NCBI GenBank assembly: GCA_035315065.1
Contig: DATFYM010000123.1
Location: forward strand, 1 to 22,304
Direction of reading: 5' to 3'
Source of the DNA: DATFYM01 sp035315065
GTDB lineage: Bacteria; Acidobacteriota; Terriglobia; UBA7540
Length of the DNA: 22,304 bases
Below, piece by piece: positions 6,427 through 13,148 of this stretch (position 1 is the stretch's first letter; every line of letters begins with the position of its first letter). Under the pieces are notes generated by a model. It saw nothing but the letters and a program-made list of their open reading frames with translations. It made no database searches and was not told the origin of the DNA. The position numbers were made by a program, and so were the translations under genes.

Positions 6427-7145
6427 ATGATCCTGTTGCGCCGGCTGGCGGCAGTTCTGCTTTTCGGTGCAGCGTTGTCCGCGCCGCTAGCGGCAGGCCA
6501 GCGCGACACCGCAGACCACAACAATCCCGACCGGCGGTTTCAGTCCGCCCTGGCTCATTTCAACTCCGGCCAGTACGCGGCGGCGCAGCAGGAACTCGAA
6601 ACGCTGGCCCGTGACTTGCCCGACAGTTTTGACGTTCAGGAGCTTCTGGGCCTCGCTTACTCAGCCGCGGGACAGGAGGAGAAGGCCACGGCGCCGTTCG
6701 AACAGGCCGTCCGCCTCCGCCCGGATTGCGGTCCTGCCCGGAACAACCTGGCCACCAATCTGGCGCGGTTGGGAAAGGCGCCGCTCGCCGAAAAGGAATT
6801 CAGAAAGTACCTCGATCAAGTGGAATCTCTGTTGAAAAGGGCCGTCGCGCTCGATCCTTCGCTCCCGGAGGCCCATCTCCAGCTTGGAAATCTCTACTCC
6901 CAGCGTCGCCAATACGCGGAGGCGTTGCGGAGTATCAGCAGGCGCTCAGTCTTTCCCCCAATATTCCCGACGCCCACTTCCGCCTCGGTCAGGCCTACAA
7001 TCACCTCGGAAAGAAGGATCTGGCAGATAAGGAATTCCAGCTTCACCAGCAGTTGTACCAGCAGCATCTGGCGGAAATCGACAAGCAGCGGTCAGAGATC
7101 CAACAGTTCGTCTACTCGATGAAGGGCGCGACTAGCGGGCCGTGA
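6427..7145 (+). pseudogene. Secreted TPR-repeat protein, frameshifted
   Basis: The N-terminus (MILLRRLAAVLLFGAALSAP...LAAG) is a Sec signal peptide. It is followed by tetratricopeptide repeats (FQSALAHFNSGQYAAAQQEL; LLGLAYSAAGQEEKA; LQLGNLYSQRRQYAEAL). Near 6929-6931 the frame breaks: one frame continues as non-TPR sequence to a stop at 7122, while the +2 frame gives EYQQALSLSPNIPDAHFRLG and a normal end at 7143-7145. Adding one G in GCGGAG would restore ALREYQQAL and a 239-residue protein. This is either a sequencing indel or a recent mutation. One repeat also looks shortened at EFRKYLDQVESLLKRAV. The protein would be periplasmic and mediate protein contacts; the partner is unknown. Confidence 0.75.
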
Positions 7146-7156
7146 TTAATAGCAGC

Positions 7157-7247
7157 TAGCTGTCAGCCATCAGCCGTCAGCAAAAAGCCGGGGGCGAGGC
7201 GGGCGCTGCAGCGTTACTGAGTGCTGATAGCTGACGCCTGACAGCTA
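7157..7247. terminator. Inverted repeat between converging genes
   Basis: Arms at 7157-7181 and 7223-7247 match as reverse complements in 21 of 25 positions (TAGCTGTCAG outer part perfect). It sits exactly between the TPR gene (+) and the small exported protein gene (-), so it could end transcription from both sides. It has no T run and is made of TCAGC units like the other intergenic repeats here, so it may instead be a dispersed repeat. Confidence 0.45.
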
Positions 7248-7250
7248 TCC

Positions 7251-7706
7251 TCAATCGACGGGCACTTCCTTGAGGACGTCGTCCCAATGCTTTTCAGTCA
7301 GCTCCCAGCGGCGCTTTTCCTCGCGGTCGTGCGCTGCCTTGTCCGGAAAGAGCGAGCGAATGATCTCCGGCTCGCGCGCGCCAGCTTCATCCAGAGCCGC
7401 CCAGTCGCGCCAAACCATCACCACCTTGTAGTCCCAGGCGGGGCTCTCCGCATGAAACCTCCGCTCGTAGACCTTTTCGCTCAGGATCAAACCCTCCTTC
7501 TTCAGTTGCTGGAGGATAGGGTGGTGGTTCTTCAGGTAGAGTGACAACCACTCCGACGGGCCGCCCGGCATCATGCCGCCGGGCACGATCTTGTAGTAGT
7601 ACTCCACGGTGACCGGCGCGCCACCGGCTCCCTCCACGACCCGCGCGGTGGCCAACACCCCCAAGCCCACAATCAGGATGCCCAAGATGCGCAGAGACAT
7701 GCCCAC
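7251..7706 (-). CDS. Small exported protein of unknown function
   Basis: 151 residues with a clear N-terminal signal peptide (LRILGILIVGLGVLATARVVEG). The mature part starts VTVEYYYKIVPGG, alternates beta-like segments (YYYKIV, YKVVMVW) with helices, and ends in a charged tail. This resembles the pattern of dimeric alpha/beta (ferredoxin-like) barrels, but I cannot name a family. A GTG start at 7706 and an ATG two codons later both have GGAGGGAGG upstream; I give the GTG. It probably works in the periplasm. It is convergent with the TPR gene and upstream of nothing on its own strand until the GH2 gene ~160 bases before it. Confidence 0.65.
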   Translation of the reverse strand: MGMSLRILGILIVGLGVLATARVVEGAGGAPVTVEYYYKIVPGGMMPGGPSEWLSLYLKNHHPILQQLKKEGLILSEKVYERRFHAESPAWDYKVVMVWRDWAALDEAGAREPEIIRSLFPDKAAHDREEKRRWELTEKHWDDVLKEVPVD

Positions 7707-7736
7707 GGTTCCTCCCTCCGTCTGTCGTGTCGAGTC

Positions 7737-7848
7737 AAAAGACAGAAGTCAGAAGACAGAAGTCAGAATGAAGAAAGAAACAACCGAAATTGGACGTTTT
7801 TCATTCTAACTTCTGGCTTCTGGCTTCTGTCTTCTCACTTCTGTCTTC
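7737..7848. repeat. Intergenic palindromic repeat, copy 1 (GAAGTCAGA family)
   Basis: Flanking arms consist of repeated GACAGAAGTCAGA-type units on the left and their complements (TTCTGTCTTCT) on the right. They surround a 41-base core at 7767-7807 that is 34/41 identical to the core at 10990-11030 (shared AACAACCGA centre). It lies between the GH2 gene and the small exported protein gene, both on the minus strand. Confidence 0.75.
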
Positions 7849-7863
7849 CGCCTTCATTCCGAC

Positions 7864-10203
7864 TCAAACCAGCTCCGGCTTCGCCGGCTTCACTTGAATC
7901 TTCACCGTCCGGGTCGGCAGGTAGGGGTGTCGCGCCTGCAAGTGGATGGTACCCGCCGCCTCCGTCGCCTTCACCCAGACGGCACCGACCCCGCCCGAAA
8001 GCGAGAAAGGATTCTCGCCGACGATCTCCCCCGGGCCCTCAATTTTCAGCGCCACCGCGGCGGACGAAAACGGACGCCAGCCTCCTTCGGCGTTAGTCAC
8101 CTGCAGCACTACCCGAGTGGCGTCGATCCCGTCACCGACCAGTTCCTGATCGTCGGGCTCCACTCGCAACTCGTGATCGGTATCGTTGCCGGGCAAAGTC
8201 TTGGAGATCACCTTCTCCCCGTTGATGTAGCCGTCGATGCGCAGGTCGCCCCAGCTCTCGAGAGAGTGGGACGGCAACAGGTCGACGATGAATGCCGGAT
8301 ACCGCAGGTGGGCGTAGGTTTGCCGGTCCGGATCGGCTTCGGTCAACAACTCGCCTTTCAGGTAAATCCTCAGGTGGTCGCAATTGGAGCAGATCGTCGC
8401 CTTGCGGACTCCGCCGCCCTCGGACTGGTCCCCCTGGGACCAGTTGAAGCAGGGCTCCAGCACCACTTCCTCTCGGGGATCGCACTGCGAACGGTAGAAG
8501 AAGGCGGCCGGCTTGGGAATGCGAAAGATATCGCTCACCCCGTGGTAGCAGATGCGATCGCCGGAGCCGAAGTTCCAATGCGTGTTGTAATCGAACGCGC
8601 ACCAGCCGATGCCGCCCGCGTATCGCTTGTCGGAGGCAAGCTGGTCGTGGGCGCGAGCGTGACGCCGGGCGTGCTCCATCACCCGGTCCACGTTGTCGTA
8701 CCGCTTGGTGGGAAACATGTGTCCGTTGAACTCGGTGTTCAGGTAGAGGGGATGGCTGGGGGCCATCAACGGAAAACCAAAATCGTTGCGAGTATAGACG
8801 TCCTCAAGCAGCTCAGAATGCTCCAGGTAGCGGATGCCACCGGTCTGCCGCGAATCGTCAAGCTCGTGCGCCAAGGCGTTGGTCCGCGTGTAGAAGTCGT
8901 GGTTGTCGAGCGATTCGTTGATGCGCACGCCCCAGAGGATAATGCAGGGATGGTTCCAATCGCGCCGGATCATTTCCCCCACGTTGCGCACGGACAGATC
9001 CTGCCAGGCCTGGTCGCCGATATGCTGCCAGCCAGGGATTTCCTCGAGCACCAGCAAGCCGACTTCGTCACAGCAATCGAGGAAGTGCGGCGATTGCGGG
9101 TAGTGCGAGGTGCGAACGAGATTGCACTTCAGCTCCTGCCTCAGAATTTGCGCGTCGCGCCGCTGGACGCGAGCGGGCATGGCTCCCCCCACCCATGGGA
9201 AGGTCTGGTGCCGGTTCAGTCCGCGCAGCTTCACCGTGTTGCCGTTGAGTTGGAAGCCGTCCGGCGTGAAGCGCGCTTCGCGAAAGCCGATGCGCCTCGA
9301 GTCTTCGTCAACCTGCTTCTGTCCGTCATAAAGCCGTACCGTGACGGAGTAGAGCCGGGGATGCTCCAAGTCCCACAGCTCGATCGATCCCAGGTTGGTC
9401 AGTGAAACCACGTGCGCGCCGCCTTCGGCCGAGGGCTTGATGTCGTGACTTCCGCTGGCGAGCACCTTATCGCCGTCGCGGAGTTCCACCCTAAGCTGGA
9501 GCGCAGCCGGAGCCGCTCCGGTGGGCTTGCTCAGATAGCACTTCACGTCCAACCGGCGGCCGTCCGTGAGAACGTCCACCGGCTTGGCGAAGATGTTCTC
9601 CAGATAAATGTCCGGCACGGCGCGCAGCGAGACCTCGCGGTAGATGCCGCCGAACGTCAGGTAGTCGATTTGGCCCCCAAAAGGCGGGATGTCGGCCCGC
9701 TCGGTGGAATCAACTTCCACGGCCAGCACGTTGTCGCCGTCCCACTGCAAATGCTTGGTCAGCTCGAAGGAAAACGGCGTGTACCCACCGCGGTACTCGC
9801 CGAGCTTTTCGCCGTTGAGGCTGACCGTGGCCGCGGTCATGACGCCTGCGAAATCGACGAAAATGCGGCGGCCGCGCAGGCCGGCCGGCGTCCGGAAATG
9901 CCGGCGGTAGATGGAAACGAACTGGAAGGCCTTCTCGTCGAAGCTGTGCCACGGCAGCAGCTTGTTGGTGTGCGGTAGGGTTACGTGTTGGAACTTGCTA
10001 TCGTCGAAATCGGCGCGGCTTGACCCCGGCATTACCTTTCCCCCGTAAAGCCAGTTGCGGTTCATGGGGAGCACGACTCGGGCGGCGGGTGCGATCTTGG
10101 CAGGTGTCGCGGCCGGCTCGGTTTCAAATGCTTGCGCATGCTGCCTTACCCACAAGCCGCTCAGCCCGGCGGCGGCCGTCTGCATCAGGTTCCTGCGATT
10201 CAT
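7864..10203 (-). CDS. Exported glycoside hydrolase family 2 protein (beta-galactosidase-like)
   Basis: A 779-residue retaining beta-glycosidase relative (beta-galactosidase, beta-glucuronidase or beta-mannosidase group). The leader MNRRNLMQTAAAGLSGLWV is Tat-like. Then come the sugar-binding jelly-roll domain (to ~215; WLYGGKVMPG... FVDFAGV), an immunoglobulin-like domain (~216-320), the TIM barrel (~325-600; LRGLNRHQTFPW, RTSHYPQSP) and C-terminal Ig-like domains. The likely acid/base is E430 in WGVRINES and the nucleophile E491 in LNTEFNGH, so both catalytic glutamates remain. ATG 10203 has AAGGAGT nine bases before it; the frame stays open upstream only through repeat sequence. It probably releases sugars from plant or microbial glycans in the periplasm or outside. 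Exact substrate unknown. Confidence 0.87.
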   Translation of the reverse strand: MNRRNLMQTAAAGLSGLWVRQHAQAFETEPAATPAKIAPAARVVLPMNRNWLYGGKVMPGSSRADFDDSKFQHVTLPHTNKLLPWHSFDEKAFQFVSIYRRHFRTPAGLRGRRIFVDFAGVMTAATVSLNGEKLGEYRGGYTPFSFELTKHLQWDGDNVLAVEVDSTERADIPPFGGQIDYLTFGGIYREVSLRAVPDIYLENIFAKPVDVLTDGRRLDVKCYLSKPTGAAPAALQLRVELRDGDKVLASGSHDIKPSAEGGAHVVSLTNLGSIELWDLEHPRLYSVTVRLYDGQKQVDEDSRRIGFREARFTPDGFQLNGNTVKLRGLNRHQTFPWVGGAMPARVQRRDAQILRQELKCNLVRTSHYPQSPHFLDCCDEVGLLVLEEIPGWQHIGDQAWQDLSVRNVGEMIRRDWNHPCIILWGVRINESLDNHDFYTRTNALAHELDDSRQTGGIRYLEHSELLEDVYTRNDFGFPLMAPSHPLYLNTEFNGHMFPTKRYDNVDRVMEHARRHARAHDQLASDKRYAGGIGWCAFDYNTHWNFGSGDRICYHGVSDIFRIPKPAAFFYRSQCDPREEVVLEPCFNWSQGDQSEGGGVRKATICSNCDHLRIYLKGELLTEADPDRQTYAHLRYPAFIVDLLPSHSLESWGDLRIDGYINGEKVISKTLPGNDTDHELRVEPDDQELVGDGIDATRVVLQVTNAEGGWRPFSSAAVALKIEGPGEIVGENPFSLSGGVGAVWVKATEAAGTIHLQARHPYLPTRTVKIQVKPAKPELV

Positions 10204-10333
10204 GGAGAACTGACTCCTTGGTGGATGATCTCTCCTCCTCGACCCAAGCTGGCCGGGCCGGCGAGAAGCTGATGGCGCTCCCGCCGGGTAAGCATATCTC
10301 AGCCGGGCTTGCACCGCAATCCCAAGGACGAGG

Positions 10334-10447
10334 TAGCGCGGGCGTCCCGCCTGCTGTGTTGCGGGCATCCTGCCCGCGTGAGCGGTTGACCCGTCCTTGG
10401 CGCGGGAGCGGGACGCTCCCGCAACAGGGGGCGGGACGCCCGCGCTA
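10334..10447. repeat. Large GC-rich inverted repeat (REPIN-like)
   Basis: The left arm (from 10334, TAGCGCGGGCGTCCCGCC) and the right arm (ending 10447, GGCGGGACGCCCGCGCTA) are reverse complements, extended inward by related TTGCGGG/CCCGCAA segments. CCAAGGACG at 10322-10330 and CGTCCTTGG at 10392-10400 form a second inverted pair. Each arm itself contains a smaller hairpin. It occupies the gap between the divergent GH2 and rrf2 genes. Confidence 0.7.
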
Positions 10448-10498
10448 CGTCCGGGGGGTAGGGGTACGGCGGTACTATGAGAGGCGGCAGAAAAGGAC

Positions 10499-10527
10499 TT
10501 GAGCCGCGAAGTCCGACGTCGTACACT
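10499..10527 (+). promoter_or_regulatory. Candidate promoter of the Rrf2 gene
   Basis: TTGAGC (10499-10504) and TACACT (10522-10527) are 17 bases apart and end 21 bases before the ATG at 10549. Matches are four of six at each box. Self-regulation is common for this family, but I see no clear dyad. Confidence 0.35.
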
Positions 10528-10548
10528 AGTAGGTCGATAGGGCCAATT

Positions 10549-11016
10549 ATGAGAATCTCGAAAAAAGGTTTGTATGCGCTGGAAGCCTTGATGATGCTGG
10601 CGCGGAACTACCCCAAGCGAGCCGCCAAGATTCGCGAGATTGCGGCCGCGGAAGAGATCCCGGAAAAGTTCCTGGAGCTGATCCTGCTCGATCTCAAGCG
10701 AGCGCGGCTGGTGGAGAGCTTGCGCGGCGTGAATGGCGGGTATGTCCTGCGGAGGGATCCCTCCAAGATAGTGCTGGGGGAAGTGATTCGCACCATCGAT
10801 GGCCCGCTGGCTCCCCTGGGGGACGTGGATACTCTGCGCGCTCTGGTGAAACTCGACAAGAAACACACTTCTCTCTACCGCGTCTTTCTGGAGGTTCGCG
10901 ATGCGACGGCCCAGATTCTCGATCACACGTCCCTGGCCGATCTGTGTAGCCCTGAGGGCAGAAGACAGAAGTCAGAAGTCAGAAGTCAGAATGAAGAACG
11001 TAACAACCGAGAGTAG
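10549..11016 (+). CDS. Rrf2-family transcriptional regulator
   Basis: A 155-residue winged-helix repressor. MRISKKGLYALEALMMLA, the helix-turn-helix IREIAAAEEIPEKFLELILL and the wing LVESLRGVNGGYVLRRDP are the standard Rrf2 N-terminal domain. The three clustered cysteines that hold an iron-sulfur cluster in IscR or NsrR are absent; a single Cys occurs late (LADLC). It is therefore more like CymR, or senses something else. ATG 10549 is chosen because the family begins exactly there. The last ~20 residues (from GRRQKSEV) and the stop are encoded by the intergenic repeat copy 2, so the original C-terminus has been replaced. The exporter gene 62 bases downstream is a likely target. Confidence 0.85.
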   Translation: MRISKKGLYALEALMMLARNYPKRAAKIREIAAAEEIPEKFLELILLDLKRARLVESLRGVNGGYVLRRDPSKIVLGEVIRTIDGPLAPLGDVDTLRALVKLDKKHTSLYRVFLEVRDATAQILDHTSLADLCSPEGRRQKSEVRSQNEERNNRE

Positions 11017-11062
11017 ACGCTCTTCATTCTGACTGCTGTCTCCTGACTTCTGTCTGCTCTCT
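10960..11062. repeat. Intergenic palindromic repeat, copy 2, overlapping the 3' end of the Rrf2 gene
   Basis: Tandem GAAGTCAGA units are followed by a 41-base core (10990-11030) and complementary TTCTGTCT-type units. The core stem AATGAAGAACGT/ACGCTCTTCATT pairs in 11 of 12 positions. The core is 34/41 identical to copy 1. The stop codon of the Rrf2 gene (11014-11016) lies inside it. Confidence 0.75.
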
Positions 11063-11078
11063 TCGAGTGTGAGGCGTG

Positions 11079-11849
11079 ATGGACCCGAAAGCATCGGTGG
11101 TCGGTTTCGTAGTTGGTCTCCTGGTGGGACTCACCGGTATGGGAGGCGGCGCGGTGATGACCCCGGCCCTGATTCTGCTGGGCTGGGCGCGACCCCTGGT
11201 GGCGGTGGGAACCGACCTGATGTGGGGCGCGCTCACCAAGTCGGTGGGCGCCTTCGTTCACTATCGCCAAGGTACGGTGGATCTCTCCATCGTCAAACGC
11301 CTGGCCCTGGGCAGCGTTCCGGGCGCCTTGCTGGGGCTGACCCTCCTCTCTTACCTGCACCGCACGCGGGGCGAGGCGACGGATCGAATTGTGGTCCGGG
11401 TGCTCGGAGTGGCCCTCATGGGCGTGGCCCTCAGCTTGTTCATCCGAACCTTTCGGGGTTCGCGCACCCAAGCCGCGAGTGGCAGCACCGCCGGACGCTG
11501 GCCCCTATGGACGGTTTCGGCGGTGGGGGCAGTGGTCGGCTTCCTGGTGAGCATGACGTCGGTGGGAAGCGGCAGCCTGATTGTGGCTTGCCTGGTGCTG
11601 GTCTATCCCGCCACGCCGCTTCGGCGCATTGTGGGATCTGATATTCTCCACGCCTTGATCCTGGTGGGCGTTTCCGCCCTGGGCCACCTGGGACTGGGGA
11701 GCGTCAACTTTCCCCTGCTGGCGGCCCTGCTGCTGGGCTCGATTCCGGGCGTCTGGCTCGGCAGCCGCATGAGCCTGGTGTTCCCGGAACAAGTACTGCG
11801 ACCCGTCCTTGCTGGCACCTTGCTCTTCCTAGGCTACAAGCTTTTATAG
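11079..11849 (+). CDS. TauE/SafE-family (DUF81) sulfite/anion exporter
   Basis: A 256-residue inner-membrane protein with about seven to eight hydrophobic helices. Two related halves start with the family's glycine-rich motifs (VGFVVGLLVGLTGMGGGAVMTPAL, and later VVGFLVSMTSVGSGSLIVACLV). Members export sulfite, sulfoacetate or similar organosulfur anions, but many have unknown substrates. The ATG at 11079 is preferred; a GTG one codon earlier is equally possible, and GAGG (11071-11074) is close to both. It follows the Rrf2 gene by 62 bases on the same strand, and Rrf2 proteins such as CymR control sulfur metabolism, so a sulfur-linked role is plausible but inferred. Confidence 0.82.
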   Translation: MDPKASVVGFVVGLLVGLTGMGGGAVMTPALILLGWARPLVAVGTDLMWGALTKSVGAFVHYRQGTVDLSIVKRLALGSVPGALLGLTLLSYLHRTRGEATDRIVVRVLGVALMGVALSLFIRTFRGSRTQAASGSTAGRWPLWTVSAVGAVVGFLVSMTSVGSGSLIVACLVLVYPATPLRRIVGSDILHALILVGVSALGHLGLGSVNFPLLAALLLGSIPGVWLGSRMSLVFPEQVLRPVLAGTLLFLGYKLL

Positions 11850-11914
11850 CGGGCCACGAAGGCGGACCGGAATGCGGCTGAGCGCCCGGTTCTTGGCCTC
11901 GCCCGCCGGGGCTC

Positions 11915-11941
11915 GCTCCCGCCAAGGCTGGGTTCGGGAGC
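11915..11941. terminator. Weak hairpin between converging genes
   Basis: GCTCCCG (11915-11921) and CGGGAGC (11935-11941) form a seven-pair stem with a 13-base loop, between the ends of the exporter gene (+) and the adaptor gene (-). No T run follows on either strand, so termination is only a guess. Confidence 0.25.
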
Positions 11942-11948
11942 CTCGCGG

Positions 11949-13148
11949 CTACCCGGGAGAAACAAGCTTGGCCAGGACCTGGGTGCCGGACCTCAGCTCG
12001 TCGGTGCCGCGCACCGCAACCCCATCCCCTTCCCGGAGGTTGCCAAAGACCTCGATCAGATTGCCGGTGGTTACCCCCATTTTGACGTCCACCCATTCCG
12101 TTGTTCCGTTGGCGATACGTACTACGAAAGTTCGCGTGAGGTTGGTTGCCACGGCAGTGGTCGGGACAAACAGCGTGGGGGAAAGCCGACGCACGGGCCA
12201 CAGCACCTCGGAGAACGTCCCGGGATCGAGGCGGCCGGAGGCGTTCATCACGTCGAGTTCGACGGGCATGGTTCGCGTCTTCTCGTCCACAGCATGAGAA
12301 ATGCGAGCGATGGCGCCGTTGAACGTCTGGCCCGGGAAAGAGCGAACAGCAAACTCGACCTTCGTACCTACAGGGACTCCCGCAACATAGTCCTCGGGCA
12401 CAGGGACCACCAGCCGGAGACGCGCGAGCGTTTCGATGCGTACCATCGGGACGCCGCCACCCGGACTCCCCGCCGGGCCCACCAACGCCCCAGGATGCAC
12501 ATCGCGCTCGGTGACGACGCCGTCAAACGGCGTCCTAACCTCGAGGTATGCCGCAATCTCGGCGATCGATTGCAGGGCTTGTTGGGCGGCGTCCTCGCCG
12601 TCCTTGGCGGCGCGCACCTGGGCCTGGTCTGCTTCCGCGGCCTTTTGGGCAACCAGGAGATCGTTGCCGGCCACAACTCCCGGCGTGGCCGAAGCGGCCT
12701 TAAGCCGCTGATACGTGTTCTCTTCGGCGGACAGCTTGGCTTCTGCCGCCGCCAGTTGCGACTGCGCCCCTTGCAGCTTGGCTTGCGCTTCGGCGCGCTG
12801 CGCCACCAACTCGGGAGCCTCGAGACGGGCGATGATCTCGCCGGCCTTGACCCTTGACCCACGATCGACGCCGATCCATCTTACAAACCCTGCGACCTTG
12901 GGGTAAGTCGCCACTACCTCGTACGGCTGAAGCTCGCCCGGAAGCTGAACCGTCATGCTGAGCTTCCGGGAAATAACCTTGGCAACGTCTACCGTCGGCA
13001 CCGTCGCCGCCGCCGCGGCGGCAACGGCAGGATTGGTGGGTTTGTCCGAACTCCCACTCGGCCCGCACGAGGCGAGCCAGACAGAGGCAATGGAAACAGC
13101 AACGAGGGCCAGCACGGTATGGCGGCCCGATCCACTCGATCGGCTCAT
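11949..13148 (-). CDS. RND efflux periplasmic adaptor lipoprotein (HlyD/AcrA family)
   Basis: A 399-residue membrane-fusion protein that bridges an RND pump and the outer-membrane channel. A lipoprotein signal is visible: hydrophobic VLALVAVSIASVWLASC with the lipidated Cys at 28. The barrel-sandwich halves (VAGFVRWIGVDRGSRVKAGEIIARLEAPEL and VRTPFDGVVTERDVHPGALV) flank a long alanine/glutamine-rich coiled-coil hairpin (~105-190). The beta-barrel and membrane-proximal domains follow. The ATG overlaps the pump's TGA as ATGA, with GGAGG six bases upstream inside the pump gene, so translation is coupled. It is the last gene of the padR operon. Confidence 0.92.
   Translation of the reverse strand: MSRSSGSGRHTVLALVAVSIASVWLASCGPSGSSDKPTNPAVAAAAAATVPTVDVAKVISRKLSMTVQLPGELQPYEVVATYPKVAGFVRWIGVDRGSRVKAGEIIARLEAPELVAQRAEAQAKLQGAQSQLAAAEAKLSAEENTYQRLKAASATPGVVAGNDLLVAQKAAEADQAQVRAAKDGEDAAQQALQSIAEIAAYLEVRTPFDGVVTERDVHPGALVGPAGSPGGGVPMVRIETLARLRLVVPVPEDYVAGVPVGTKVEFAVRSFPGQTFNGAIARISHAVDEKTRTMPVELDVMNASGRLDPGTFSEVLWPVRRLSPTLFVPTTAVATNLTRTFVVRIANGTTEWVDVKMGVTTGNLIEVFGNLREGDGVAVRGTDELRSGTQVLAKLVSPG

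Noticed and set aside
7737..7848. CRISPR array at the GACAGAAGTCAGA repeats
   Set aside because: The units are short, contiguous and degenerate, without unique spacers, and no cas gene is near.
7894..9405. Long plus-strand frame (503 codons) opposite the GH2 gene
   Set aside because: It mirrors a high-GC coding strand, has no recognisable domain, and the minus strand encodes a clear GH2 protein.
10204..10926. N-terminal extension of the GH2 protein by ~240 residues on the minus strand
   Set aside because: The extension is antisense to the Rrf2 gene and runs through the GC-rich inverted repeat; the Tat-type start at 10203 has a proper ribosome site.
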